Part shown: one piece after another, positions 1-11,360 of the stretch | Layout of the letters: every line of letters begins with the position of its first letter | How positions within the stretch are numbered: the first letter of the stretch is position 1 | Assembly (NCBI RefSeq): GCF_041146795.1 | Contig: NC_135167.1 | Location: forward strand, 4,988,454 to 5,052,453 | Source of the DNA: Maylandia zebra | Lineage: Eukaryota > Chordata > Actinopteri > Cichliformes > Cichlidae | DNA length: 64,000 nt | Direction of reading: 5' to 3' | The notes under the pieces: generated by a model | The model's input: only the letters and a program-made list of their open reading frames with translations | The model's database searches: none | Told to the model about the DNA's origin: nothing | Position numbers and translations under genes: made by a program

Positions 1-2340
1 ATGCCCTACAAGGGCGTGAGGGTAACTGCTGCCCTGCTGGTGGCCATTTTGTCGCTCGCTTTATAGGGATGGAGCTTGACACAACAGCTGCAGGCAGGGT
101 GGGGACATGGTGAGCCTCCCCCATCCTGTGCCTCTAAGGAGAGCAGGCTAAAATGGGGATGATGGCTGCAGTGTTCCCTCCCATGGCTCCGCCTCTGTGA
201 GGCCTGAGCCGGTGGAGGTTGATTATCGTGAGGTGGATGTTGAAGAAGCTTCCTTCCCATCTGGCTGCCACTGGAGTGTGTCCCGGACGGGTGAACCCAT
301 GTCTGGGTTGCCTGATTCCGGGCCCCTCCCACAGTGTTCCCTCCCATGGCCCCGCCTCTGTGAGGCCTGGGCTGGTGGAGGTTGATTGTCAGGAGGTTGA
401 TGCTTATGACGCTTGGCTCCAGTCAGACGACCAGAGTTGCCTCATGGGACTGCCTGTCTACCCTGCAGCCACCTCGCTGTGCTGAGGGGCCTATACAGGC
501 GTGTGGAGACAGCCGTGTTCAGTTGAGGCGGGTAGGACCTCGGAGCTTAGGCTCAGCTGTACTCCAGCCACCCTCCTCCCTCCTGACATCTTTTGAGTTG
601 GGCCTCGTGGCCAGGACTGCTGAAGGCTGTGTTCCCCTGGCATATTGCCCGCGCTTCACCAGTTTATGCGCCAGTTGGCTCGGCCACCAGTTGACAGTTC
701 TCCGGCCTGCGGCGCTGGCTCTCTGTCTGGGAGATTGCCCAACTGTTGCGAGTCTACGTGGCCAGCAGGGCCCACTCAGTGAGCTGACACCCATGGTGAG
801 TCACTTCCCTGGCTTCACTGTAGCTCCAGGCTGTCTTCCCCTGGCGTGTTGCCCGCAGTTGCCGACTTACGCGCCAGTTGGACCTCGCTGCAGCGAGTGA
901 GCATTCTCCAGCCTATTTTAGACGGATTTTCTCTGGCATGTCAGCTGCTGCAACTCCTGGCTGTGTTCCCATGGAGTATTCCCTGCATTTGCCGGTTTAC
1001 ACGCGAGCTGGACCTTGCTGTGTTTGATTCTTCAGCCGGCAAGTGAGTGTTCTCCAGCCTGCAGCGCTGTGCACGAGTGTCTTGTTTGAAGTTCACTCTT
1101 GCTGCTCCCCTGTCTGCACACAGTGCTAGCGACCGCTCAGCCCTGGGGCAGACCTTTGGGTTAAGTCCCCGCTTGGCCTTCAGTGGGCTAGACCGCACCT
1201 CCGTCTGTGGACAGCTGGGCGGCGCCGTGGCTGTGTGGATGGACCCTTCAGGTCGCATCCCTGCCTTGGCCCTTCATCTTTGCAGCTGTACTGCTGCTGC
1301 GGGCTGTGTTCCCCTGAGTGAGCTGACACTTGACCCTTGACTGTCCGCCAGTGTCTCGTCAGGCCCACTCTTGCTGGCCCCCTGTCTACGGATGGCTCAG
1401 AGTGGCTGCTATGCCCTGGTGGCGAACCTTGGGTCGCTCCTCACTTGGGCCCTCAATGGCCTGAGCCACCAGCCCCTCCCCTGTCGTGGATGATGCAGGT
1501 TGGCTGCTCAGCTCCTGGGACAGGCCCTGGGCCTCGTCCTACCTCGGCCATCCACTGAGTGGCCGAGATGCTGCGAAAGGCTCTTTTCCCCTGGCACTGT
1601 GTCACTGCCTAGTGCCAGGCGGGGATCTGTTGTGACTTGGCAACTCCAGCCGGTGGCTACGACTTCCCGACTGGAGCGTCATCGCGGATTTCGGTCACGG
1701 CGATAGCCAGCTGCTGTGCACGAGTGGCTTGGTAGGTTGTGTTCCCCAGGCGTATTGCCCGTGTTTGCTGGCTTTCATGCCAGTCTGACCTCGCTGGGGC
1801 GAGTGACAGTTCTCCAGCCTAGTGTAACTTCAGCCAGTGAGTGAGAGCTCCCTAGCCTGCTATGCTGGCTCCCTGTCTGGTGCTTTGCCTGTGTGTCACG
1901 GGCTTACATGGCCAGCACGGGGACACCCAGTGAGCTGGGACTTTGTGTCTGACCTCGAGTGTCTCGTTTGCGAGTTCACTCTTGAAGCTGTAGTGACAGT
2001 GCTGGGGCAGCTACTTGGCAGCTCGGTGTGCTGCGCTCCCTGGCGGTCTGCTTTGCGGTTCCCGGGCTGACCTTAATCGGCCAATCACTTGCGGTCCTGC
2101 ATGACTGATTCAGGCCAGTCTGGGGTCTGCAGACTGCTGCCTCCACCCCTTGGCTCAGGCTATGCGTCTGCGAAGCCCTGACCAGGGTGGTGTGCCTGTT
2201 GGTGCGTGGTCACTGACTCCCAGCACTTTCACTCTCAGCGGTTCAGTTGCACTGTCTCCTCGCAGGGTGTCTTACAGAGTTACCCTGTACATATGGAATA
2301 TGTAACGGTGTGGAGAGAGTCTCTGACTAAGAGAACCAAG
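1..2340. repeat. GC-rich degenerate repeat tract
   Basis: This stretch is clearly richer in G and C than the rest of the window and is built of diverged repeats. A segment at about 170-255 recurs at about 330-412, with the shared phrase GTTCCCTCCCATGG followed by GCCTCTGTGAGGCCTG. A second motif, TTCCCCTGGC followed by TTGCCCGC and a GCGCCAGTTGG-like block, recurs with changes near 631, 835, 964 and 1741, each time followed by a phrase like TTCTCCAGCCT. Open frames here look like by-products of high GC. No known protein or transposon domain was recognised. It may be a satellite-like array or part of a large retroelement; it ends near a G-run and a T-run at 2359-2402. Confidence 0.6.
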
Positions 2341-2446
2341 GTTACACCGTAGCCTTACGGGGGGGGGGGGTTGTGTTGCTTTTTTTTTTTTTTTTTTTTT
2401 TTGTGTATGAAGACCTTTTTCTGCTCATTGCACTGTCCACTTGTAG

Positions 2447-2563
2447 GACCTGAAGCCTCGATCAGTGTGCCAGCCCCTGGAACTCACTGCTATTCGATAT
2501 GTAGGCTGTGCTGTATCTGTGATCAGCAGTTTTGCTCTTATAATTTATCTTGGCAGAAAAAAG
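2447..2563 (+). pseudogene. Orphan copy of adhesion-GPCR TM1 exon
   Basis: Translation gives 39 codons beginning DLKPRS and including YVGCAVSVISSFALIIYLGR. This matches the first-transmembrane exon of the adhesion GPCR gene at 21763-21878 on the other strand (DLNRQP, YLGCAVSLISCVALIIYLCR). A 3' splice site (TTGTAG) precedes it and a donor (AAG|GTATGT) follows it. About 30 bases of upstream intron (GCTCATTGCACTGT) also resemble the real gene, so the copy is fairly recent. It carries one extra A in the A-run before the donor, which changes the exon from 116 to 117 bp and breaks the exon phase used by the parent gene. No neighbouring exons were found within several kilobases. It is probably a duplicated fragment, or one exon of a paralogue broken up by repeats. 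Confidence 0.8.
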
Positions 2564-3312
2564 GTATGTGTGCATACAGTCTATGGAAACAGTTTTTTGA
2601 TTTTTATTTTTATTTTTTTTTAATTTACACTTAGGTAATCTGTTTATCTTTTCAGTACTCCCATGCAAATATCTAGCAATGACTATTCCATTAGACACAT
2701 GCCAGTATCTTCAAACACAAGGAGTTTGCATTGTATTTTGTATTCTTATACTATAACTGCATTTCTTGCATTATATAGTTCTGCTTCTAGATGTTATATT
2801 TCAACACTGTCATCCAATTAAATACACAGTACATACAATACATAGATTTGAGGATTTCAGTTTTTTGTACTTTCTCTTAAACTGGCTGCTGTAACAAGGT
2901 ATTTTCTTACGTTTTGGAATAAATAGTGTTTTTGTCTTATCTTATTTGAAGAACATTTGGGGTATTTAAGTATAGTATACATATTAATATTAATATAGGA
3001 TTACTGAATTATTGTAAGTGCAAGCAACAATAGAACAAGTTCATACAAAAACTTGGTGGCATTACTGTGATCTTGTGGTTAACTTGCTGAAAATAGAGAT
3101 GCAGCTCATGTACCAAAATATGTGAGCCGTATCACCCTTGATGTTAATAACAGAATCGTATTACTGTTTTCTCACCACATTCTTGTCATTTAAAAACTGG
3201 AAATGTTTCTTTGTTTTGTTATGTTTTTTTTTTTTAACAATTTCTGGACATGTGAACCAAATTTATTTTCAGATTAAAATACCTTTGCATGGTCTGGCTA
3301 TGTTTGCACAAC

Positions 3313-3400
3313 TGATTGTCGAGGTGTCTTAACCTCACACTATAAAGTGCTTTGAGATGACCGTTGTGTTTTACTGCTATATAAATAAAATGTATTTGAT
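3313..3400 (+). repeat. LINE/SINE 3'-tail fragment
   Basis: The sequence TATAAAGTGCTTTGAGATGA followed by CTGCTATATAAATAAAAT matches the common 3' tail of fish L2-like LINEs and of SINEs that borrow that tail. Only the terminal part is present. The family call rests on recognition of the tail. Confidence 0.55.
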
Positions 3401-5995
3401 CTCAAGTACAGCTGCAATCTGCAAAAAGTGAAAAAAAAAAAAAAAAAAAAAGCACTTTTCTTTGTTTCATCTCATCATAGATTATGCTGCCATTTGTCAT
3501 TTTGGCTGTTTTTTGTTAAAATCTTTCAGGTTTGGTAAGCAAGAAGTGCTGTTTGTTGACATCATGCAGCACCCTTCACCCTACCTGAGGAACAGGTACC
3601 TGGCCACAGGAAAGACTTCAGCTTCAAATCATAATCCAACTACTCCCACAGTTAACTATGAAGAAAACTTCATGGTTAACTGTGTATTATGCAGCATTTT
3701 AGAGGCAAACAGTTTATTTATATGTACAGCAGTATGACTCTTTCTTTATCTCATACCAACTGTTGCACCTGTGTTTCAGTTTGGATCTCATATCCAGTAG
3801 ATGTTCTTGTACACTGTGTCATCTTTATAAAGTCTCACAATCCAGCTTGTCACTTCAGCGTTTTCAGCATACCAAATCTAAGTGATCTGCAATTTTATAC
3901 AAGCTGGAACAGCTGAGGTAGGTTTTGTTGCACACAGGTGAAACAGCTGTGGTCAAAGGTTTTGGTTTAAGTGTCACTAATGCCAAAAAATGTATTTATT
4001 TGCCATTAAAAGTCTTGAATGAATAAATGAATGAATTGCTCATGACTGCTTTTCACTGTGTCACAGAAACATGTATTAAAAAATAAATAAACAACTTGAA
4101 TAAAAATGTAAGCAGCAAAGTGTATGAAACAAGGCCATGAGCGAAGCTGGTTTGGACCACGTAGTTGTTTTGGACCACGTAGTTGTTTGCCAACAATATA
4201 CCCACCAATACAACATCACTGTAGTTCTCACCAAAGGGAGGAAAGCAGCAGTAAGATGAGCTCAGTAGTAGAACAGAATCAATACAATACCCATAGTTCA
4301 TTAGATCAGAATTGTACAGCTCATGCAGCACCACCTGAGGCAAATGTTCCAATAGCTCGACTACCATGGTGAACATGACATCAATGATGATGATGACAAT
4401 GACAGTGGAGACAAATATAATTTAGATCAATTACCCCAGTTGCTAAGAAAGCTTTCTACTTCCCTTTCCAAAAATAACCTTTTACTCTGTATGTTGTGTA
4501 GCTGAGACTAGACGGAATATAAGCCAAGAAAGAAATCCCATCTTATGAATGCTACGTGTAGCAGACTACATGTAGCATGCATAACATTTTATGACAGTTC
4601 ATAAATTCATGTAAAAGTATCCTGATAACACCTGGAAGCTTTGAAAATAAACATGACCGTTTGTGCTTTTGTTCTGTGCCATAAATGTAATGTTGTTGAT
4701 TCAAAATAATGATTAATAACTATATATTATGATAACTTGTTCGAAAATTCCTGACAGTCATTTTGATTGCTTAGAAAAGTCTCCAAATGAACAGCCACTA
4801 TACTGTAGTGCAATTATAAACATCTGGATTAGAAATCAAGTAAAAACAGATGGTTTAAAATACTAAAGAATGTATATCTAATGCTCATCCTGTAATTTTT
4901 GTCCTGCTTCACTCAATTTCTCATTTTGCTTTTAGTTACTTACATTTGCTAGTCGAAAACATGTGGTTTAATGTTAAAATGCAGTGAGTCAAAAATAGCT
5001 ATGAGACTAAACAGGGCACAACAGGATTGGACTCCTGTGCAGCTGCTGGAGCTGATCAGGCCCACTGAAAATTTAACTAAAAATGCTAATCAATCTTAAT
5101 GAAACTAACTTCAAGCTGCACAGAGCAGATGAAACAGCAGGACGTCTGCTGAACATTTAGTCTAATTTCAAAATGGAAGACCCTGAACAGACTGAATGCT
5201 TTGCTTATGAAATGTTCCCGGTGTTTTTCAAGCCAGGCAAAAGATGTCACATACACAGACACACCCTTTATATTCCTGGGATAAAACCAGTCTCAGGATC
5301 ATACCTCTGAGACAGGAACCGCTTTGACTAAACAGCAGTATTTGATGTACTCAGAATTAGACTGATCAATTGAGCTTCTTTTATCCATATCGCCCTGTAA
5401 AAAAAAAAACAAAAAAACAAAGCAACCTCTATTATAAAACATCTACCTTGCCAAGTCACACATATTTCTACATATAATTCCACAATTCGCTACATCTTGC
5501 TTAAGATGATGGCCATTGCTGTGCAGCAAATCAATAACAGTGATCGCTCTGTGATGTTTACTCAGAATGTCCCAGGTTTATATCTGTAAGCCAGCTAGAC
5601 TAGCTGTTTTTTCTGCAACTTTTCTCATTTGCAGTCAGGTTTTGACAGGACAGATCATTTAAAATAATAATTATGGAATTTTACAGACAATTTTCAAAAG
5701 CCATAAAGCAGCTACGTGCATACAACAACAGCTAGCAGACTGGACTAAAACTAAAGCTCCAAATCTGACCAAGGCACAAATCTGAAACTAAAAGGTTCTC
5801 TTTTGAGATGAAATGAAGATTCTGAGATACAAGATGTCTGGAGCATAGTTTACTTTAGGAGACAGGATGTGCAGAAGTTCCACAACTGGACTAAAGATGT
5901 GGAATGAACAAAGTGTCTGTGTGGACATGATTAAGAACAAAAAGAAATAGTGCATATTAGTTATGTGTTTCAAAAATAACAACAGTGGGTTTAAA

Positions 5996-6027
<32 letters not shown>

Positions 6028-6612
6028 TTACAGCATCTCATACTGTGAAACAGGGTGAATTACACTAAACCCACCTCAGCTGGTCAGCTTGAAACACTCA
6101 AGAGTCACTGAATTCAACACATGGAAAACATGTTATGTTGGTTGAAAAAAAAAAAAAACAGCAAGAAACTGCAAGCAATGAGGCCAAGAGTAAATAAAGG
6201 CAATGACATTACAGGGATGAGTCACTGTCCTCAAATAGCAGCAGTAGTATTTTCTCCCCTTCTTCATTAGAAAATAAATAAGACCAATAGTTTAGATCAA
6301 TGTTAAACACACTCACACCTTTTAGTTAGAACCCAGGAGAGAATATTAACCTGCATTATGCTCTGGTCCCTGCAGTCATGTTCATAGCACCAGTGAAGTC
6401 TCAAAGGCATATACTGTTTAAAAGGCATATAGTATATAAAATTACCTGCTAAACTTAATAAGGATTAATAATAAATAAACTGCATAACCACCTCTCTACT
6501 GCACCTTGAAATGTTTTCCCAGAACAAAAATCTTTGTTTGTTTTATACAGCTGAAGGCCACATCTGTTGGCTGTGAGGATGCACAAACTCCTGGGTTTTA
6601 AAGTGTAACAGT
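3401..6612. other. Non-coding stretch downstream of slc7a6-like gene
   Basis: No convincing gene is seen here. It holds long A-runs near 3430-3452 and 5998-6024, a small tandem duplication of about 18 bp near 4150-4187, and a short imperfect hairpin at about 4549-4578 built on GCTACGTGTAGC and CTACATGTAG. An open frame at 3462-3737 ends in a peptide with no family I recognise. The 3'UTR of the transporter gene should extend into the upper end of this stretch, but no clear poly(A) signal for it could be fixed. Confidence 0.5.
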
Positions 6613-9600
6613 CTATTGACTTTTGTCCATCTCAGTCAGCACACAGAAGCAGGTGTACTGGGTGAAGTCAGTCAGAGAACCTGCAGAAAACAGACAACAC
6701 CATGTTGGTTAGTTGACTCAGGTGAAGTTAAGTGAAAATGACAAATCCTTCTTGCTTCCCATGTAGTGCACTCACGCAGCAGCTTAGTGATGACAGGTGG
6801 TCGTTTGGACTCTGGCAGGTAGACACCCAGGAAGTAGACTGGAACACCAGACAGGGCAATGGCAATGCCGATCAGGGAGTTGATGGTGTCGCTGTAGAGA
6901 GGAACTGCCACCAGGAAAATGGTACAGAGGCAGAACACCACCGGGTATAATAATGAGAGCTGCAGAGAGAGTCACGAGTTCAAAAACAGATCCTCCTAAA
7001 TAAAAACATAGTATGAAAATATTTGCTTCATCATTATTATTTTGGATTTTATATGAGTAAACCTACACTGTGACATTCTTCATACCTCAGCATAACATCC
7101 ATCCAGTTACTGTAACTTTACTTATTAGTGAAACAGTCAGCCTAATGTTGGCAAAGCAGAAAAGTGTGTGTAGAAGCTGTTTTTTTTTCCTAAAGCATTA
7201 AATAAAACCAAATTAAATCTGTTTCATTACTTTTAATACTATAATTACATATAATTAAAATGAGTCACCCACATTCTAACATTACATGCATTATATTCAA
7301 ACTGAACATGGAAAACCTGAGATACCTTAAGAGGTCTGGGTCTGTCTGGCTCCTTCAAGCGGAGGTAGATCTGGCCAGCGATGGACAGCCCCATGAAGAA
7401 CCAGTAGCTAAAGCTGTAGTAATTGATAAGCTGGAAGACGTCTTCCACTGTCAGGTAGATCAGTGACATGACACACTGGACAGCAGACGGGGAAAATGAC
7501 ACCAGAATCTGAGTTTGTGTCATAGTTTGAGCAAGTACAATAGAACAAGTGTGCCAAGGGCCCCTTATGGTTTACGGCCTATGATAGCAGTTTGTATTAT
7601 ATCCTTTTATTTCCCAACACAAGAAATGAAACTGACACCCTTGAGTTTCAATAATGCAATCAAGGAGTAGTAATCACAGGATTCCCAGTGAGCTGTTATT
7701 AAGTAGGAGTTTCTTCCACCACTATAATCTGCATTTCTATTTACATACATTGAAGATCAGAGCAGGAATCGGAGTGAATCTCTGTATATGGATCATGGAC
7801 AGAGCATCTGGAAGGTGACCCTCACGAGATCCCACAAAGAACAACCTGGACACAAAGGATACCATTTCTGCCATTTAAAGATAAATCAACCCGTAAAAAT
7901 AAATGGTTAAAAAAAAAGAAATCACCACAGTATATTTATTGCACTTCTTAAATCATTGCATATTTGTTTGTTCTACCTGGATGCAGCTATAATAGATGCA
8001 TTGAGGCCTCCATAGCAGGACAAAGCCACAGCAATGGGAATGGTCCAGCTCATTACACCAAGCGTGTGATCAGCAAACGTCTAAGCAGTAAACAGAAACT
8101 GGTTCAACAACTTAAACTCAAACACAAGCATAGTTTTCCATTTCATTAGCTACTTTTCAGTTTGTTTACTCACCACTGCAACTGCATCACTGGCCAGTAT
8201 AGCACTGACATCCAGAACAGCATAATAGGCAACATTAGTGAGGATGTAAATAATGGTGACAATCGGCATAGAGATGGCAATCGCCATGGGCAGGTTCCTG
8301 GAAAAACGGGGTATTTGATCAGGCTGAGTATTTTTGTCACATCTTTTCTACTGAGGAAAATAATAATAATATTATTAAAATAAAAAAAAACACTGAAAAG
8401 AAAATGTACTTTTCAGGACTTTTGATCTCCTCAGTTACAAAGTTGAGAGTGTCCCAGCCAGAGTAAGAGAACAGGGCAGAGTACAGCGCCAATGCAATGT
8501 CACCGGGGTCGGTAGATGATCCCTGAAAGGATGATTCGAAGTTGCCTGTGTAGCCTAAAATGGAAACATGACAATCAAAGCAACAGTCTGTGAAATCTCA
8601 TTGCATTCAAATTAACAGTGATAAGATGCCACAGATACACAGCATTAGGTGTTCTGGCGAGAAGTATGTTGATGGTTCCCGAGATTTCAGTTTGGTTTGT
8701 AGCACCAAGCAGTTATAAAAGGATTCTGAGGACACATTCGTATGGTAATTAGTAGCTGACTTGAGGTAGCCCCTGCTTTATCACTCACTTTATTCTAAAT
8801 GAACCTGTAATTTTCAAAATTTTATACCATATTCATTACGACATTGAACTTGCGATTAAGACCATAAAGTCCTTAGGAAAATGTTTACTGAAGCAATATC
8901 CAGAGTCAATTTGTCATAAACTTTCATGCAAAGATCTCTGCTTTACTCCTAAGCAGAAGTGTTATTATTTCTGAAGGCACTGCTGACCTTCAGAAATAAT
9001 AACAATCTAAAGCAATCCATTAATCAGGATTAATGCATATCAATATGATTATACAGACCTTATCATTAATTGACTTTTTCTTTGGAACTGGAAGGATTCT
9101 CGTTTCTGTTTATAGTTTGGGTTTGTTCACCAAACACATTACAGTAGACTTTGTGTGGATGAAGTTAATCAGTCTTTGTACTGATCAAAAGAAGGACTTG
9201 AGACTGGTGGCTGCCATCTGATGATTTAGATTTTTTTTTTAACAGTGTGCATTTGCAGGCGATGACCACCACAGAGAAGAGGAAGACATCTTGACTTTAC
9301 TTGAAGACTCCATAAATAGTTGTTGGCCTGACCAGGTAAACTAGAGAACTATCCAATGAGTTCCAAGACTGCTTTTGCATTGGGTTTGCTTTAAAACCTG
9401 GAGGATACATTCATTTTTATGAAAGTTCTGTACTATTTCAAGAATGGGTTTACAGCTACACTGTTAACTTTCTTCAGCTGCACTGATAATTCAGGACTGA
9501 AGTCCTGATTTAAAAGTTCCTAACTGACAAATAGACATTCCATGAATTATGCGTCCAAAACAAAATTAATTTTCCTGACACCTAGAAAACCTCCAACAAG

Positions 9601-10397
9601 CACTAAAGCCAAGGGATCATCTGTCTGTGGATGTTATTTAATCATAATTTCCAAACTACATGAAAAGGTGAGTACTGTCGTCACCACTCACCTTGGCATA
9701 GCTTGACGATGCCAGTGACTATAATGACGATCAGGGCTGCCACCTTAGCGTAGGTGAAAATGTCCTGAACACGGGTGCCCCACTTTACATACGCAGAGTT
9801 GATGAATGTCAGCAGGCCTGGAAAGAGAGGAACACTTACTACTGCAGAAAAGGCTAGATAGATATGAGCAGACAGAAGTTGGATATAAACAGAACTAAAG
9901 TACTTACAAACACATGCTGCAGCAATGAGCCTGGATGCCGCATACGGTGGCTCACATGTTGGAAAGAGCGGCTGCACCAGGTAGTTTGCAAATGTGATGG
10001 CTATGACTGCCTGGCTCGTGGGCTCAATAATCAGCAGAGATGTCCACAAACGAATAAATGCAATAAAACCACCAAATGACTCCAGTATGTATGCATAAGA
10101 GGCTCCTGATTTGGTGATTGTGGTGCCCAGCTCAGCATAACAAAGGGCCCCAATTACTGAGAACAGACCTCCAATCGCCCAGATGACTAGTGAGAGTCCG
10201 TAAGAGGCACTGTAAATGAGGACACCCTTCGGGGACACGAAGATCCCAGAGCCTATCATGTTTCCTACGATCAGACTGACTCCATTAAGCAATGAGATCT
10301 CTTTTTTAAGCTGCATGCTCACTTTGGGTGTTTCCAAAAAGGTAGAAGAGTCACCAGAATTGCCATTCATCTTCTTGGACTCTTCACGGTTGGCCAT
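6613..10397 (-). CDS. slc7a6: y+L amino-acid transporter (SLC7A6/SLC7A7-like)
   Basis: Light chain of a heteromeric plasma-membrane amino-acid exchanger. In the family it pairs with SLC3A2 (4F2hc) and exchanges cationic for neutral amino acids with sodium. Nine coding exons, in transcript order: 10397-9908, 9817-9692, 8554-8410, 8297-8174, 8080-7977, 7845-7749, 7475-7326, 6959-6776, 6680-6613. All have GT/AG borders and sum to 1488 nt (495 aa). Seen: [13 protein letters not shown] near residue 30, the TM1 motif GSGIF at 49-53, [18 protein letters not shown], and a Cys at about 148 in FPTCEPPYA where this family links to the heavy chain. KLCQG and [12 protein letters not shown] favour SLC7A6 over SLC7A7, but the paralogue call is less sure than the family. 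The start is the ATG in a good context (CACCATGG), 10 bases after a clean acceptor, so a 5'UTR exon must lie upstream. Confidence 0.93.
8961..9003. repeat. Perfect 17-bp hairpin in slc7a6-like intron 2
   Basis: GTTATTATTTCTGAAGG at 8961-8977 is exactly complementary to 8987-9003, with a 9-base loop (CACTGCTGA). It lies in the intron between exons 9817-9692 and 8554-8410. It could be a remnant of a small inverted-repeat element; the stem is short for a microRNA precursor. Confidence 0.7.
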
Positions 10398-10407
10398 GGT
10401 GCCGCTG
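10398..10407 (-). promoter_or_regulatory. 5'UTR end and acceptor of slc7a6-like coding exon 1
   Basis: On the minus strand a pyrimidine-rich tract ending in TTGCAG is followed by CGGCACC and the start ATG. This is a standard 3' splice site. It explains why the longer frame reading upstream (through GTG) is not the protein start. Confidence 0.7.
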
Positions 10408-10543
10408 CAACAGGGCAAAACCAGCACGAACTGAAGACCGGCTGTGTGTGCTACAGTCCCTTGTCAATTTCTGAGAACCTCTGAAACAACCTGTCCAACA
10501 GAACCAGAAGAAGAAAATTCTTATTGGTAAAGTAGAGAGTAAA

Positions 10544-11360
10544 TAAGATAAGATAAGATAAGATAACCTTTATTAGTCCCACACGTGGGAAATTTGTTTT
10601 GTCACAGCAGGAAGTGGACAGTGCAAAAGTTATGACGCAAAAATTAGAATACAATAAGAATAAATACAGTACACAACTGTACAGAATAGAATAAAATAAT
10701 ATACTATATACAGTAGAATAAAATAGAATAAAAATATACAATAAGATAAAAATAGAATACGAATGCTATATACAACTGAGTAAAAATACAACGATGCCAG
10801 AAAAGATTATTGCACTTAGTGTTATTGCACATGTGTGGATGTGTGTGTTTGTTCAGTTAAAGTCTTTATTATGGAGTCTGACAGCAGTGGGGAGGAAAGA
10901 CCTGCGAAATCTCTCCGTCCCACACCGTGGGTGCCGCAGTCTCCCACTGAAGGAGCTGCTCAGTGCTGTCACAGTCTGCTGCATGGGGTGGGAGACGTTG
11001 TCCAACAGGGATGACAGCTTAGCCGCCGTTCTCCTGTCACTCACCACCTCCACTGGGTCCAGAGGGCATCCTAGAACAGAGCTGGCCCTTCGGATCACCC
11101 TGTTCAGTCTCTTCCTGTCCCCAGCAGAGATGCTGCCGCCCCAGCAGACCACACCATAAAAGATAGCAGAAGCCACCACAGAGTCATAGAAGGTCTTCAG
11201 GAGTGGGCCCTCCACCCCAAACGACCTGAGTCTCCGCAGCAGGTACAGCCTGCTCTGCCCTTTCCTGTAGAGGGCGTCTGAGTTATGAGTCCAGTCCAGT
11301 CTATTGTTCAGATGAACACCAAGGTACCTGTAGCTGTCCACAGCCTCAATGTCCATACCC
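10544..11360 (-). mobile_element. Rex1-like LINE, 5'-truncated copy A
   Basis: Non-LTR retrotransposon fragment lying in the first intron of the transporter gene, in the same orientation. It encodes the last about 170 residues of a reverse transcriptase protein, with SRLYLLRRLRSFG, which fits the fish Rex1 family. The 3' end has the tail ACTAATAAAGGTTATCTTATC-like pentamer repeats (AGATA on the plus strand at 10544-10566). It is cut off at about 11360, just upstream of the codons for GMDIEAVDSY. The sequence is almost identical to copy B at 17.5-19.06 kb, with only a few amino-acid changes, so both are young. Confidence 0.88.

Noticed and set aside
3462-3737. Possible exon with an acceptor near 3529 and peptide QEVLFVDIMQHPSPY
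   Set aside because: No known family was recognised, no matching donor keeps a frame, and no partner exons were found. Left as non-coding.
9681-10427. A single 248-codon frame as the start of the transporter
   Set aside because: It begins at GTG upstream of an acceptor, and it reads through the intron 9818-9907 (with [13 protein letters not shown]), which is not in the family. Splicing restores [13 protein letters not shown] directly.
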